Source: Bacillota bacterium (GTDB lineage: Bacteria; Bacillota; Clostridia; Oscillospirales; Oscillospiraceae). From it: a stretch of DNA of 64,000 nucleotides. The position numbers were made by a program, and so were the translations under genes. The stretch covers positions 65,799-129,798 of the forward strand of contig JALFUQ010000056.1 of the NCBI GenBank assembly GCA_022784505.1. Reading direction: 5' to 3'. The notes under the pieces were generated by a model, which saw nothing but the letters and a program-made list of their open reading frames with translations, did not search any database and was not told the DNA's origin. This document shows positions 19,121 through 29,188 of the stretch, in pieces. The stretch's first letter is position 1, and every line of letters starts with the position of its first letter.

Positions 19121-21955
19121 TCAAAGCATTTTTTTAAGAAACTGACCCGTGAAGCTGTCTTTGCAGGCAGCACACTGCTCGGGTGTGCCGGTGAAAACGA
19201 CCGTTCCGCCGCCGCTGCCGCCCTCGGGGCCGAGGTCGATGATATAGTCACAGGATTTTATGATATCAAGATTGTGCTCGATTATTACAACGGTGTTGCC
19301 CGCATCGGCAAGGCGGTTGATTATATAGATAAGTTTATGCACATCCGCCATGTGAAGGCCGGTGGTGGGCTCATCAAGGATGTAGATAGTCGAGCCTGTA
19401 CTGCGCTTTGAAAGCTCTGTCGCAAGCTTCACTCGCTGCGCCTCGCCGCCGGACAATGTCGTGCTCGACTGGCCGAGTTTTATATAACCAAGTCCGACAT
19501 CAAAAAGCGTATCGAGCTTGCTTCTGAGCTTGGGGAGATTTGCGAAAAATTCTCTTGCCTCCTCAACAGTCATGTCAAGAACCTCGTAGATATTCTTGCC
19601 CTTGTACCTGACCTCGAGTGTTTCTCTGTTATAGCGCTTGCCCTTGCATACATCGCAGGGTACATAGACATCGGGCAAGAAATGCATTTCTATCTTTTGC
19701 AGTCCGTCGCCCTTGCACGCCTCGCAGCGTCCGCCCTTGACATTAAAGGAAAATCTGCTCGACTGATAGCCACGGAGCTTTGCGTCCTCGGTTGAGGCGA
19801 AAAGCTCACGAATATCGTTAAACAGGCCCGTGTATGTCGCCGGATTGGAGCGTGGCGTTCGGCCTATAGGGCTTTGGTCAATGTTTATGACCTTGTCGAT
19901 ATCCTCAAGCCCCGTCACGCCGCCGCATTTTCCGGGCTTTGTTTTCGCTCGATTTTTCTCAAGAGCAATGGTCTTATACAGTATTTCGTTTACAAGTGAG
20001 GACTTGCCGCTGCCTGATACGCCGGTCACACAGGTGACGACACCCTTGGGGAACGATACATCGATGCCACGCAGGTTGTTTTCTCTTGCGTCGTGAACGG
20101 TGATAAAGCCCTTGCCAGTAGGCCTGCGCTCCTTTGGCACAGGTATGACCTTTCGGCCGCTAAGATACTGCCCTGTCACTGAGCGCTCACAGGCACATAC
20201 TTCGTCAACCGTTCCTGCGCAGACGACCTCGCCGCCGTGAACGCCCGCAGCAGGGCCTATATCCACGACAAAATCCGCTGCACGGATGGTGTCCTCGTCG
20301 TGCTCGACGACGATCAGCGTATTACCAAGGTCGCGCAGATCTTTGAGCGTTTTCAGAAGCTTTTCGTTATCACGTTGGTGCAGACCGATGCTCGGCTCAT
20401 CGAGGATGTACAAAACGCCCATGAGCGACGAGCCTATCTGTGTCGCAAGCCTTATTCTCTGGCTCTCACCGCCGGAGAGCGTCACAGCGCCTCTTGAAAG
20501 CGTGAGGTATTGCAGGCCGACATTTTTTAGGAATCCGAGTCTGACTTTGATCTCCTTAAGTATCTGAGCCGCAATTATCTGCTGCTTTTCGGTCAGAACC
20601 AGGCTGTCGACAAAATCTATCGCTTCAGTGATGGACATGTCGCTCATCTGCGCAATGTTCTTGCCGCCGACGGTGACCGCCAGTGCTTCCTTACGAAGTC
20701 TCAAGCCGCCACAGGTCGGGCAGCTTATCTCGGACATGACCTCCTCGATATCGGCTCGCATCGCTGGACTCTGAGTCTCGTGATAGCGGCGCTCAAGGTT
20801 ATTGCAAATGCCCTCAAAGGGCTTGGAATATTTGCCGGAAAACGAGCCGTTCTTGCTCTCCCTTTCGTATAAAAGATCAAGCGGCTCGCCGTTTGTGCCG
20901 TAGAACAGTGCGTCTTTGGCTTCTTTGGGGAGCTTCTTAAAGGGGGTATCAAGCTTAAATCCGTACTTCTTTGCAAGTGCCGTGTAGTACATCTTCGCGA
21001 TAGAATCATTGCCGCCCGATGCCCAACCGCTTGCCTGAACTGCGCCGCTTGAAAGGCTCAGGCTTTCGTCCGGCACAATAAGCTCAGGATCAACAAGAAG
21101 CTGCATACCGAGGCCGTCGCAGGTCGGGCACGCGCCGTAAGGCGTGTTGAACGAGAACATTCTCGGCGTGAGCTCCTCTATGGATATGCCGCATTCCTCG
21201 CAAGCGTAGTTCTGCGAAAAGAGCATCTCCCGGTTTTCGCTTATAACATCTGCGATAATTAGGCCGTTTGCAAGCGAGGCTGCAGTTTCGACAGAATCCG
21301 TGAGCCTGCGGGTTATATCGGGCTTAATTACGATTCTGTCAACGATTATCTCAATATTGTGCTTTTTGTTTTTCTCAAGCTTAATGGTCTCAGACAGGTC
21401 ATAAATGCTGCCGTCGACCCTTGCCCTTACATAGCCGGACCTTCTTGCATCCTCGAAAACCTTTACATACTCGCCCTTTCTCGCTCTAACAACGGGTGCA
21501 AGTATTTGAAGTTTAGTCCCCTCTGGCAGGAGCATGAGCTGATCGATTATCTGATCGATCGTCTGCTGTTTTATCTCCTTGCCGCATTTCGGACAGTGCG
21601 GCACACCTATGCGTGCCCACAAAAGACGCATATAGTCGTATATCTCCGTCACCGTACCGACGGTAGAACGGGGATTTCTCGAGCTGGTCTTCTGGTCAAT
21701 GGATATTGCCGGAGACAGGCCCTGAATGTTATCTAGGTCGGGCTTATCCATCTGGCCGAGAAACTGCCTTGCATACGAAGATAAGCTCTCGACATACCTT
21801 CTCTGCCCCTCGGCATAGATGGTGTCAAAGGCAAGGCTTGATTTACCGCTACCGGATACGCCGGTCATGACAATGAGCTTGTCTCTTGGTATTTCGATAT
21901 CGATATTTTTAAGGTTGTTGGCTCTTGCGCCTTTGATTACAATGCTGTTTTCCAT
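19121..21955 (-). CDS. uvrA: UvrABC system protein A
   Basis: 944 aa; two ABC ATPase modules, [38 protein letters not shown]2C zinc motifs. Confidence 0.98.
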   Translation of the reverse strand: MENSIVIKGARANNLKNIDIEIPRDKLIVMTGVSGSGKSSLAFDTIYAEGQRRYVESLSSYARQFLGQMDKPDLDNIQGLSPAISIDQKTSSRNPRSTVGTVTEIYDYMRLLWARIGVPHCPKCGKEIKQQTIDQIIDQLMLLPEGTKLQILAPVVRARKGEYVKVFEDARRSGYVRARVDGSIYDLSETIKLEKNKKHNIEIIVDRIVIKPDITRRLTDSVETAASLANGLIIADVISENREMLFSQNYACEECGISIEELTPRMFSFNTPYGACPTCDGLGMQLLVDPELIVPDESLSLSSGAVQASGWASGGNDSIAKMYYTALAKKYGFKLDTPFKKLPKEAKDALFYGTNGEPLDLLYERESKNGSFSGKYSKPFEGICNNLERRYHETQSPAMRADIEEVMSEISCPTCGGLRLRKEALAVTVGGKNIAQMSDMSITEAIDFVDSLVLTEKQQIIAAQILKEIKVRLGFLKNVGLQYLTLSRGAVTLSGGESQRIRLATQIGSSLMGVLYILDEPSIGLHQRDNEKLLKTLKDLRDLGNTLIVVEHDEDTIRAADFVVDIGPAAGVHGGEVVCAGTVDEVCACERSVTGQYLSGRKVIPVPKERRPTGKGFITVHDARENNLRGIDVSFPKGVVTCVTGVSGSGKSSLVNEILYKTIALEKNRAKTKPGKCGGVTGLEDIDKVINIDQSPIGRTPRSNPATYTGLFNDIRELFASTEDAKLRGYQSSRFSFNVKGGRCEACKGDGLQKIEMHFLPDVYVPCDVCKGKRYNRETLEVRYKGKNIYEVLDMTVEEAREFFANLPKLRSKLDTLFDVGLGYIKLGQSSTTLSGGEAQRVKLATELSKRSTGSTIYILDEPTTGLHMADVHKLIYIINRLADAGNTVVIIEHNLDIIKSCDYIIDLGPEGGSGGGTVVFTGTPEQCAACKDSFTGQFLKKML

Positions 21956-21960
21956 TTAGT

Positions 21961-22434
21961 TTACACCAATTCCGCGTAGCTTCCACAGGTGAGCTTCACA
22001 AGCTCATCCGGTGCAAGCTCGACCTGATAGCCGATTTTGCCTGCACTAACCATAATGGTCGGTTTATCCGCTGCACTTATATTATAAAACGTCTTGTACT
22101 GCTTTCTCATCCCGACCGGCGAGCAGCCACCACGAACATAGCCCGTCAGAGCATTGATCTCGCTGACATGAATCATCGCAACAGACTTTTCTCCGCTGGC
22201 CTTTGCCGCCTTTTTAAGGTCTAGCTCGCTCGTGACGGGAATTACGAACACATATATCGTCTTGCTTGCGCCTCTTACAACAAGCGTTTTGAACACCTGT
22301 TCGGGATTCTGGTTGCATATTCGCGCAACGGTCTGCCCGTCGACCGCCCCATCACCGTGCGGGTACTCGTGCGGCGTATAGCTTATCTTTTTCTGCTCAA
22401 GCAAACGCATAACATTTGTTTTTTGCTCTTTCAT
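21961..22434 (-). CDS. Cys-tRNA(Pro)/Cys-tRNA(Cys) deacylase, YbaK/EbsC family
   Basis: 157 aa; MRLLEQKKISYTPHEYPH..., GYVRGGCSPVGMRKQYKTF. Confidence 0.93.
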   Translation of the reverse strand: MKEQKTNVMRLLEQKKISYTPHEYPHGDGAVDGQTVARICNQNPEQVFKTLVVRGASKTIYVFVIPVTSELDLKKAAKASGEKSVAMIHVSEINALTGYVRGGCSPVGMRKQYKTFYNISAADKPTIMVSAGKIGYQVELAPDELVKLTCGSYAELV

Positions 22435-22493
22435 CTCGTCACCTCTTTCTTAACTGAATTATTATATCCTTTTTTCTCTTTTCTTTCAACAGA

Positions 22494-22533
22494 AAAAAAT
22501 GAGGGTCTCCGCCTAATACGAAGACCCTCATGT
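22494..22533 (-). terminator. Terminator of the downstream TetR-family gene
   Basis: ATGAGGGTCT(T)...AGACCCTCAT stem followed by T-run on the minus strand. Confidence 0.7.
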
Positions 22534-22542
22534 TGCTGTTAT

Positions 22543-23100
22543 TCATTTTTTCTGAAACCTCGACAGTATGCTCTCGATACTGCCGTCAAGAACCTTGATG
22601 AACTTCTCCTCGGTTATCTCGGGAGGCAGCTCCATGTTCCTGTCAAGCCACTGCGAGATAAGGCCGACAACACCGTTTGCGTAGAACTCGCAAACGAACT
22701 CAAGATCGGACCACTCAATGTTCTTGCCCTCTGCAACGATGACAGCAAAGCTGTGGATGCAGTAGTGCAGTCTGCGCTTAAAGTAACGCAGGAAATACGA
22801 GCGGTTGTTGGAGTTATAGACATTCAGGACGAAGAGCCTATTGTTGTAAAGATAATGGAAGAACGTGAGAACATTTTCACGCCAGTTCTCATACAGTATC
22901 TCCTGCGGCAAAGTCCTGTTCGCGTCTTCCTCGAACACCCACTCGAGCAGGTCATAAACATCATCAAAGTGATAATAGAAGGTCTGGCGGTTAACACCGC
23001 ACTCCTCAACAAGGTCTTTTACGGTTATCTTATCAATAGGCTTGATGGTAAGCATCTTTTTAAGCGCATTACCAAGGGATTCTTTCGTCGAAGTAGCCAT
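22543..23100 (-). CDS. TetR-family transcriptional regulator (DhaS-like C-terminal domain)
   Basis: 185 aa; TVKDLVEECGVNRQTFYYHFDDVYDLLEWVF HTH. Confidence 0.88.
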   Translation of the reverse strand: MATSTKESLGNALKKMLTIKPIDKITVKDLVEECGVNRQTFYYHFDDVYDLLEWVFEEDANRTLPQEILYENWRENVLTFFHYLYNNRLFVLNVYNSNNRSYFLRYFKRRLHYCIHSFAVIVAEGKNIEWSDLEFVCEFYANGVVGLISQWLDRNMELPPEITEEKFIKVLDGSIESILSRFQKK

Positions 23101-23229
23101 AATTGCCCTCCATACATAATTATTATAATCTCTTTATACCACATGTTTAGGAAAAATGATAGTTGTTTATTTAATTTTTCTCGTAAATATGATAAAATAT
23201 ATTGAATCTTTCTAAACAAAGGGCTAAAA

Positions 23230-24153
23230 ATGTACAAAAAAGCTAATTTAACCGGGCGTTTTGCACCGAGTCCGAGCGGCGTTATGCATTTAGGAAATCT
23301 GTCATCTTACCTGCTTGCATGGCTGGATGCTCGCTCTAAGGACGGAAAAATTATATTGCGAATAGAAGATCTTGATCCAGACAGATGCTCAAAGGGCTAT
23401 GTCAAGCAGCTTGCCGATGACCTGCGTTTTCTCGGTCTTGACTGGGACAACAAGCTCAGCGATGAGTATTACCAAAGCAGCCGAACAGCGCTTTACGAAG
23501 ATGTATTCGAGCGGCTTTTAAAGCGGGACATGCTCTATCCCTGCTATTGCAGCCGCAGCCAGCGCTTGGCCGCTTCCGCACCGCATCCGGGCGAATGCAC
23601 GCATGACACAGGTTGCCGGTGCAGGCACCTGAGCCTTTCCGAGCGATTGGAGCTTGAAAAGCAAGGCAAACGACCTGCGTGGAAAATTCATGTGCCGGAA
23701 AAGGTGATAATCTTTACCGACGGGCATTACGGTGTGATAAACCAAAACCTTGCCGACGATGGTGATTTTATAATCCGGCGATCAGACGGTGTTTATGCAT
23801 ATCAGCTTGCCGCTTCCTTTGACGATATGGATATGGGCGTTGACCGTGTCGTCCGCGGCCGTGATCTGTTGAGCTCAACGGCAAGGCAGATATGGCTCAT
23901 AAGCCAGCTCGGCGGCACACCGCCGGAATACTGTCACGCTCCCCTGCTACTTTCCAAAGACGGAAGAAAGCTTTCAAAGCGCGATGGTGACTTGAATATA
24001 CTCAGTTTAAGGCAAAACCACTCGTCGGAAGAAATTCTCGGATATCTTGCCGCTCAATTAGGTTTGGGTGACGGAACTCCCGTCTGTGCGCAGAAGCTTT
24101 TGCAAACTTTCGATTGGTCACTTGTTCCTAACGACGATATAATAATAAAATGA
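23230..24153 (+). CDS. gluQ: Glutamyl-Q tRNA(Asp) synthetase-like protein
   Basis: 307 aa GluRS paralogue lacking anticodon-binding domain: GRFAPSPSGVMHLGNLSSYLLAWLDAR, CYCSRSQ..CTHDTGCRC zinc site, KLSKRDGD signature. Confidence 0.87.
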   Translation: MYKKANLTGRFAPSPSGVMHLGNLSSYLLAWLDARSKDGKIILRIEDLDPDRCSKGYVKQLADDLRFLGLDWDNKLSDEYYQSSRTALYEDVFERLLKRDMLYPCYCSRSQRLAASAPHPGECTHDTGCRCRHLSLSERLELEKQGKRPAWKIHVPEKVIIFTDGHYGVINQNLADDGDFIIRRSDGVYAYQLAASFDDMDMGVDRVVRGRDLLSSTARQIWLISQLGGTPPEYCHAPLLLSKDGRKLSKRDGDLNILSLRQNHSSEEILGYLAAQLGLGDGTPVCAQKLLQTFDWSLVPNDDIIIK

Positions 24154-24180
24154 AGCCTGCGATGCAGGCTTCATTTTATT
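24144..24180. terminator. Perfect 17-bp hairpin, bidirectional terminator between convergent gluQ and HAD genes
   Basis: AATAAAATGAAGCCTGC-GAT-GCAGGCTTCATTTTATT. Confidence 0.8.
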
Positions 24181-24196
24181 ACATTATTAGATATTA

Positions 24197-24994
24197 TTAC
24201 ATATTGGATTTTAAGATATTTGCAATATCAACAACACTGTTGAGGACATAATCGGGCTTGCGCTCGGCATTTTCGATATCCTCAAGCGTGCTCTCGCCGG
24301 AAAGGACGCACACGGACACGGCGCCGGCATTCTGCGCAACGGCAATGTCTGTGTAGAGTCTGTCGCCAACACAGCAGATCTGCTCATTGGGAACTCCGGT
24401 TTTTTCTGATATTATGTCAACCATGTTCCTGTTAGGCTTACCGATGTACTCAGGCTTTACACCGCTTGCCGCCGTGAGCAGAGCACATATGCTGCCGCAG
24501 TCAGGCAAGACCTCGTTTGCAGGCATTGGGCAGACCCAATCGGGGTTTGCGGCAACAAATGCCGCGCCGTGGCGCAGGTAATGCACCGCTTTGTTGAGCT
24601 TTTCATAAGTAAGCTCAGTGTCAAATCCGACGCAGACGACTTTTACATCATCCTCGCCGAGCTTCACGCCGTAGCTTTCAAGCTCGCCCATGAATGCTTT
24701 CGTTCCGACAGGATAAACTGTGCAGCCCGGGAACCTTGAGTTTAGATACATGGCCGTCGCCATTCCGGATGTGAAAACATTCTCCATATCGCAAGGAAAG
24801 CCGAGCTTGCGCAGCCTTGTGACATAGTCTATGCCGGCTCTCGACGAGTTATTTGTAAGGTAAATGTACTGTCTGCCGCTTGCCTTTATGGTGTTTATAT
24901 AATCGATCGCACCATCAAACACCTCGTCGCCAAGGTAAAGGGTGCCGTCCATATCAAGCAGAAAAAGTTTTGTGTTTAAAAGCTTATCCATCAC
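24197..24994 (-). CDS. HAD-IIA family hydrolase (NagD/PGP-like)
   Basis: FLLDMDGTLYLGDEVFDGAIDYI, LTNNSSR, GKPNRNMVDII, VGDRLYTDIAVA. Confidence 0.93.
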   Translation of the reverse strand: MMDKLLNTKLFLLDMDGTLYLGDEVFDGAIDYINTIKASGRQYIYLTNNSSRAGIDYVTRLRKLGFPCDMENVFTSGMATAMYLNSRFPGCTVYPVGTKAFMGELESYGVKLGEDDVKVVCVGFDTELTYEKLNKAVHYLRHGAAFVAANPDWVCPMPANEVLPDCGSICALLTAASGVKPEYIGKPNRNMVDIISEKTGVPNEQICCVGDRLYTDIAVAQNAGAVSVCVLSGESTLEDIENAERKPDYVLNSVVDIANILKSNM

Positions 24995-25116
24995 AAATCT
25001 CCTATAGTCCGAATGTGGCTATTATATAGTTTTTTTCCCCGAAAATCAACAGATATCTATGCAAATACAAAGTTGTGTGATATTATTCACTTATATGTTT
25101 AATATGGAGAACGAAA

Positions 25117-27432
25117 ATGACTATTCCGTTTAACAACGATTGGCTGTTCACTTGCGACTATGACGCAGGCTTCGATAACGCCGAGCGCATCAGGCTGCCG
25201 CACACCGTGCGTGAGATATCGTACAATTACATTGACTGCAAAGATTATCAGATGCTTTGCGGTTATAAAAAGAGCTTCTTCGCCCCAGGCGAGTGGCAAG
25301 GCAAACGTATACTCTTGCGCTTTGACGGCGCTGCGCACGATGCTACCGTCTACTGCAACGGTAAAGTGGTTGCACACCACGCCTGCGGCTACACCGCCTT
25401 TACCGCCGACCTGACGGAGTGTGTATGCTTTGGTCAGGATAATGTCATCACGGTCAGGCTCGATACGAGAGAAAGCCTTAATGTCCCGCCCTTCGGCTTC
25501 GTAATCGACTATCTATGCTATGGTGGTCTGTACCGTGAGGTCGAGCTTGAGGTGCGAAACAGCACATATATAAAGGATGTACGCATTGAAAACATCGGCC
25601 TGCGGGACATCTCTGTTAACATCGATACCTCTGAGCCTCTGAAATGCGGCAGGCTGGTGACCGATATCCTCGATGCCGACAGCAACGTTGCAGCTTCGGC
25701 AGAGGGTGCAATGTCCATGCTCACCGTTCCTGACGGCAAGCTCTGGTCGCCGGAGTCACCGTATTTATACACCTTAAGGTCAAGAATAATCAATGGCGAC
25801 ACGGTTCTCGATGAAAAAAGATATCGTTTCGGTCTTAGGACTGCGAAATTTGAAAACAACGGCTTTTATCTGAACGGCAAAAAAATGAAGCTTCGCGGCC
25901 TTAACAGGCACCAGAGTTTTGCTTATGTAGGCTATGCGATGCCGAAGTCCATGCAAAGGCTTGATGCGGATATCCTCAAGCATGAGCTTGGTGTCAACGC
26001 CGTGCGCACCTCGCACTACCCGCAGTCGCAGCACTTTTTAGACAGGTGCGACGAGCTCGGCCTGCTAGTGTTTACCGAGATACCGGGCTGGCAGCATATC
26101 GGCGACAACGCATGGAAGGATCAGGCGGTCGAAAACACGCGCGATATGGTCATACAATACATGCATCACCCCTCAATAATCCTTTGGGGTGTCAGAATAA
26201 ACGAATCGCAGGACGACGACGAGCTGTATAAGCAAACAAACGCTGTTGCCCACAAGCTAGACTGCTCAAGGCAGACCAGCGGTGTCAGGTTCATTGAAAA
26301 AAGCAGCCTGCTTGAGGATGTATACGCATTTAACGATTTTTCGCACAGCGGCGATAACGCCGGTCTGAAGGCAAAAAAGAGAGTAACATCTAACAAGCGC
26401 CGTCCGTATCTTGTTTCCGAGTGCAATGGGCACATGTTCCCCACCAAGCCCTTTGATGACGAACGTCATCGTCTGAGCCACGCTATGCGCCACACAAAGG
26501 TGCTTGATGCAATGTATGCAGCCGACGATATTTGCGGTATTTTCCCGTGGTGTATGATCGACTACAACACCCATAAGGATTTCGGCAGCGGCGACGGCAT
26601 CTGCTACCACGGAGTAATGGACATGTTCAGAAACCCGAAGCTGGCAGCCGCCGTATATGCAAGTCAGTCCGAGGAAGCGCCCTGCTGCGTCGTTTCCTCG
26701 TCGATGGATATAGGCGAGCACCCCGCCGGTAATATCGGCAGTGTCTTTGTGTTCACCAATGCCGACAGCGTGAGACTTTATAAAAATGGATTGCTCGTAA
26801 AGGAGTTTTACCCCAATAGTTCGAGCTATCCGGCACTGCCCCATCCGCCTGTCGTCATTGACGATTTCATCGGTGATCTGCTCGAAACACAGGAAAGCTT
26901 CGACAGCAAGACCGCAGAACAGCTCAAGGAGTGCCTGTGTGCGGTCGCAAAGTACGGCACAAGTGCTCTGCCGCCGAAGTATCTGCTGAAGCTCGGAAAG
27001 CTGATGCTGCTCAATGGGCTTAGATTTTCCGACGGCGTTGAGCTCTACGGCAAATATGTGAGCAACTGGGGCGGCGAAGCAACCGAATGGCGCTTTGATG
27101 CAGTGAAAAACGGCAAAGTCGTAAAATCGGTCATCAAAAAACCCGGGCAGGTAGCGCATCTTGAGGTCGAACTCAGCCATACCGAGCTCACCGATGGCGA
27201 CACTTACGATGTCGCCGCCGTCAGGATATACGCGAGAGATGAGTTCGGAAACCCCGCCGTGTATTATCAGGAGCCCGTCATTTTAAGCTGCACCGATAAG
27301 CTTGATATCATCGGGCCGCATGTCATCTCCCTCAAGGGTGGCTGCGGCGGCACATACGTCAAAACGACCGGCTCTGCAGGTAAGGCCGAGCTGATGGTCA
27401 ATGATATTAAAATCGAGTTTAATATAAAATAA
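25117..27432 (+). CDS. Glycoside hydrolase family 2 (beta-galactosidase-like)
   Basis: 771 aa; sugar-binding, Ig-like and TIM-barrel regions; RGLNRHQ, VRTSHYPQSQHFLDRCDELGLLVFTEIPGW, HPSIILWGVRINES (acid/base), SECNGH (nucleophile region). Confidence 0.92.
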   Translation: MTIPFNNDWLFTCDYDAGFDNAERIRLPHTVREISYNYIDCKDYQMLCGYKKSFFAPGEWQGKRILLRFDGAAHDATVYCNGKVVAHHACGYTAFTADLTECVCFGQDNVITVRLDTRESLNVPPFGFVIDYLCYGGLYREVELEVRNSTYIKDVRIENIGLRDISVNIDTSEPLKCGRLVTDILDADSNVAASAEGAMSMLTVPDGKLWSPESPYLYTLRSRIINGDTVLDEKRYRFGLRTAKFENNGFYLNGKKMKLRGLNRHQSFAYVGYAMPKSMQRLDADILKHELGVNAVRTSHYPQSQHFLDRCDELGLLVFTEIPGWQHIGDNAWKDQAVENTRDMVIQYMHHPSIILWGVRINESQDDDELYKQTNAVAHKLDCSRQTSGVRFIEKSSLLEDVYAFNDFSHSGDNAGLKAKKRVTSNKRRPYLVSECNGHMFPTKPFDDERHRLSHAMRHTKVLDAMYAADDICGIFPWCMIDYNTHKDFGSGDGICYHGVMDMFRNPKLAAAVYASQSEEAPCCVVSSSMDIGEHPAGNIGSVFVFTNADSVRLYKNGLLVKEFYPNSSSYPALPHPPVVIDDFIGDLLETQESFDSKTAEQLKECLCAVAKYGTSALPPKYLLKLGKLMLLNGLRFSDGVELYGKYVSNWGGEATEWRFDAVKNGKVVKSVIKKPGQVAHLEVELSHTELTDGDTYDVAAVRIYARDEFGNPAVYYQEPVILSCTDKLDIIGPHVISLKGGCGGTYVKTTGSAGKAELMVNDIKIEFNIK

Positions 27433-27435
27433 TAC

Positions 27436-27464
27436 TTTACAAGAAAACGACCGTTTACTATAAT
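27436..27464 (+). promoter_or_regulatory. Sigma-A-type promoter TTTACA-N17-TATAAT
   Basis: -35 TTTACA 27436-27441, 17-bp spacer, -10 TATAAT 27459-27464. Confidence 0.75.
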
Positions 27465-27478
27465 GTAAACGGTCGTTT
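27445..27478. promoter_or_regulatory. Perfect palindromic operator, probable TetR autoregulatory site
   Basis: AAACGACCGTTTAC-TATAAT-GTAAACGGTCGTTT (14-bp arms) directly upstream of TetR gene. Confidence 0.8.
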
Positions 27479-27496
27479 ACCATTGGAGGTGTATTG

Positions 27497-28087
27497 ATGA
27501 CTGACACAAAGGAAAAAATTTTGATGACCGCGCTGCATCTGTTTGCCAGAGATGGCTTTGATGCCGTTTCGGTCAGCACCATTTCCGGCGAGCTGGGCAT
27601 GACAAAGGGCGCACTATACAAGCATTACAAAAACAAAAGGGACATTTTTGACAGCATCGTCGAAAGAATGTTTGAAATCGACGCTGAACGCTCGAAGCAA
27701 TATCAAGTACCCGAGGAGCAAGATTGCAAGCAATCAGTTTCGTGGGACAGCGTCAGGCGGTTTACTTTGGCGCAGTACATTTTTTGGACGCAGGATGATT
27801 TTGCCCGAAACTTCCGTAAAATGCTCTCATTGGAGCAATACCGTGACGAGGAAATGGCACAGTTATATCATAGCTGCATCATGACAGGCCCCGTTGACTA
27901 CATGGAGAGCATATTTGCACAAATGATGACTGATGGTATGCCTATAAGCGCCGATCCCAGACTTCTCGCACTCGAATACTACGCACCGATGTTCCTGCTC
28001 ATAAGCAGCTCAGATTATTTGGATAAAGGGCAAAGCCTTGCCTTGCTCAAAGAACACATCGACCGATTTATTATCGAACACACATGA
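27497..28087 (+). CDS. TetR/AcrR-family transcriptional regulator (ATG 27497 behind GGAGG)
   Basis: TKEKILMTALHLFARDGFDAVSVSTISGELGMTKGALYKHYKNKRDIFDSIV. Confidence 0.93.
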   Translation: MTDTKEKILMTALHLFARDGFDAVSVSTISGELGMTKGALYKHYKNKRDIFDSIVERMFEIDAERSKQYQVPEEQDCKQSVSWDSVRRFTLAQYIFWTQDDFARNFRKMLSLEQYRDEEMAQLYHSCIMTGPVDYMESIFAQMMTDGMPISADPRLLALEYYAPMFLLISSSDYLDKGQSLALLKEHIDRFIIEHT

Positions 28088-28098
28088 AAGGAAATACA

Positions 28099-28815
28099 AT
28101 GAAATATATAATAAGTGAAAAATACTGTACTCCCGATCTTATGAAAATGATAATGGGGCCGAACCCCATAAAGCTCGAAGAGGAACTTTTGCTTGAGCAC
28201 AAGATACCCGAAAACGCCATTGTATGTGACCTTGGCAGCGGTCAAGGGTTGACAAGTGTTTTTCTTGCAAAGGAATACGGCTTCACCGTTTACGCCGCCG
28301 ATCTTTGGAGTGATCCTACCGAGAACAGGAAGTTCTTTGACAGTATGGGTGTGTCCCCTGACAGGCTCATACCCGTCAAAGCCGATGCGACCGCTCTGCC
28401 GTTTGAAAAGAGCTTTTTCGATGCGATCGTCAGCACCGACTCGTACAACTACTTCGGGAGAGACGAGGGTTTCCTGGACGAAAAGCTTCTTCCCTTCGTA
28501 AAGTCCGGCGGCTATGTCTATATCGCCATCCCCGGCATGAAAAAGGACTGTCACGATGATCTGCCGCCCGAGCTTTTGCTTTCATGGACGCCGGAGCAGC
28601 TTGAATACATGCACGATGTCAAGTATTGGACTGACATGGTCTCAAAGTGCATTGGAGCAGAAGTCCTGAGCGTCAAGGAGATGGAGAGTAACGACGAGGT
28701 TTGGTCTGATTGGCTAAAGCAAGACAACGAATACGCAGTCGGCGACCGCAAATCGATGGAGGCCGGCGGCGGCAAGTACCTTAATTTCATCTCAATAGTT
28801 TTAAGAAAGAAGTAA
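28099..28815 (+). CDS. Class I SAM-dependent methyltransferase
   Basis: NAIVCDLGSGQGLTSVFLAKEYGFTVYAADLW motif I; follows TetR gene closely (ORF open from 28084). Confidence 0.9.
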   Translation: MKYIISEKYCTPDLMKMIMGPNPIKLEEELLLEHKIPENAIVCDLGSGQGLTSVFLAKEYGFTVYAADLWSDPTENRKFFDSMGVSPDRLIPVKADATALPFEKSFFDAIVSTDSYNYFGRDEGFLDEKLLPFVKSGGYVYIAIPGMKKDCHDDLPPELLLSWTPEQLEYMHDVKYWTDMVSKCIGAEVLSVKEMESNDEVWSDWLKQDNEYAVGDRKSMEAGGGKYLNFISIVLRKK

Positions 28816-28822
28816 AAAAAGC

Positions 28823-28855
28823 AAAAACCTGTTGGCAGAAGCCAACAGGTTTTTT
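28823..28855. terminator. Hairpin shared by methyltransferase (+) and tRNA-Thr (-)
   Basis: AAAAACCTGTTGGC-AGAA-GCCAACAGGTTTTTT. Confidence 0.85.
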
Positions 28856-28856
28856 A

Positions 28857-28932
28857 TGGAGCTGGTGGGGTGACTCGAACACCTGACCTGCTGATTACGA
28901 ATCAGCTGCTCTACCGACTGAGCTACACCAGC
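28857..28932 (-). tRNA. tRNA-Thr (anticodon CGU), encoded CCA
   Basis: GCTGGTGTAGCTCAGTCGGTAGAGCAGCTGATTCGTAATCAGCAGGTCAGGTGTTCGAGTCACCCCACCAGCTCCA; acceptor and anticodon stems pair, loop TTCGTAA. Confidence 0.95.
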
Positions 28933-28948
28933 AAACCACAGCCTTGAT

Positions 28949-28977
28949 ATTTTAGCATAATGTGCAAACAAAGTCAA
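28949..28977 (-). promoter_or_regulatory. Promoter of tRNA-Thr: TTGACT-N17-TAAAAT
   Basis: Read on minus strand immediately upstream of tRNA 5' end. Confidence 0.75.
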
Positions 28978-29133
28978 TTGAAATTATAATTACAATTTGT
29001 ATTATTTGCTGTAACTTAATTGCAAACTATGAAGAATTCAAAAATTATAGGCATTGATATACAAGGCTTTTTTGTGTGCAAAAGGTTGCAAATTAGTTAC
29101 CATAACATATCGCAATAATTATTATTCATATAG

Positions 29134-29188
29134 TTATCAACATTTTCAACAGGTTTTTCAACACGCAAAACCACCTGTGTAATCAACA
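29134..29188 (+). repeat. Cluster of DnaA-box-like nonamers
   Basis: TTATCAACA (29134), TTTTCAACA (29143), TTTTCAACA (29155), TAATCAACA (29180), all same orientation. Confidence 0.45.

Noticed and set aside
26266-27180. 304-aa minus-strand ORF
   Set aside because: Antisense to the GH2 gene; no plausible domain or RBS.
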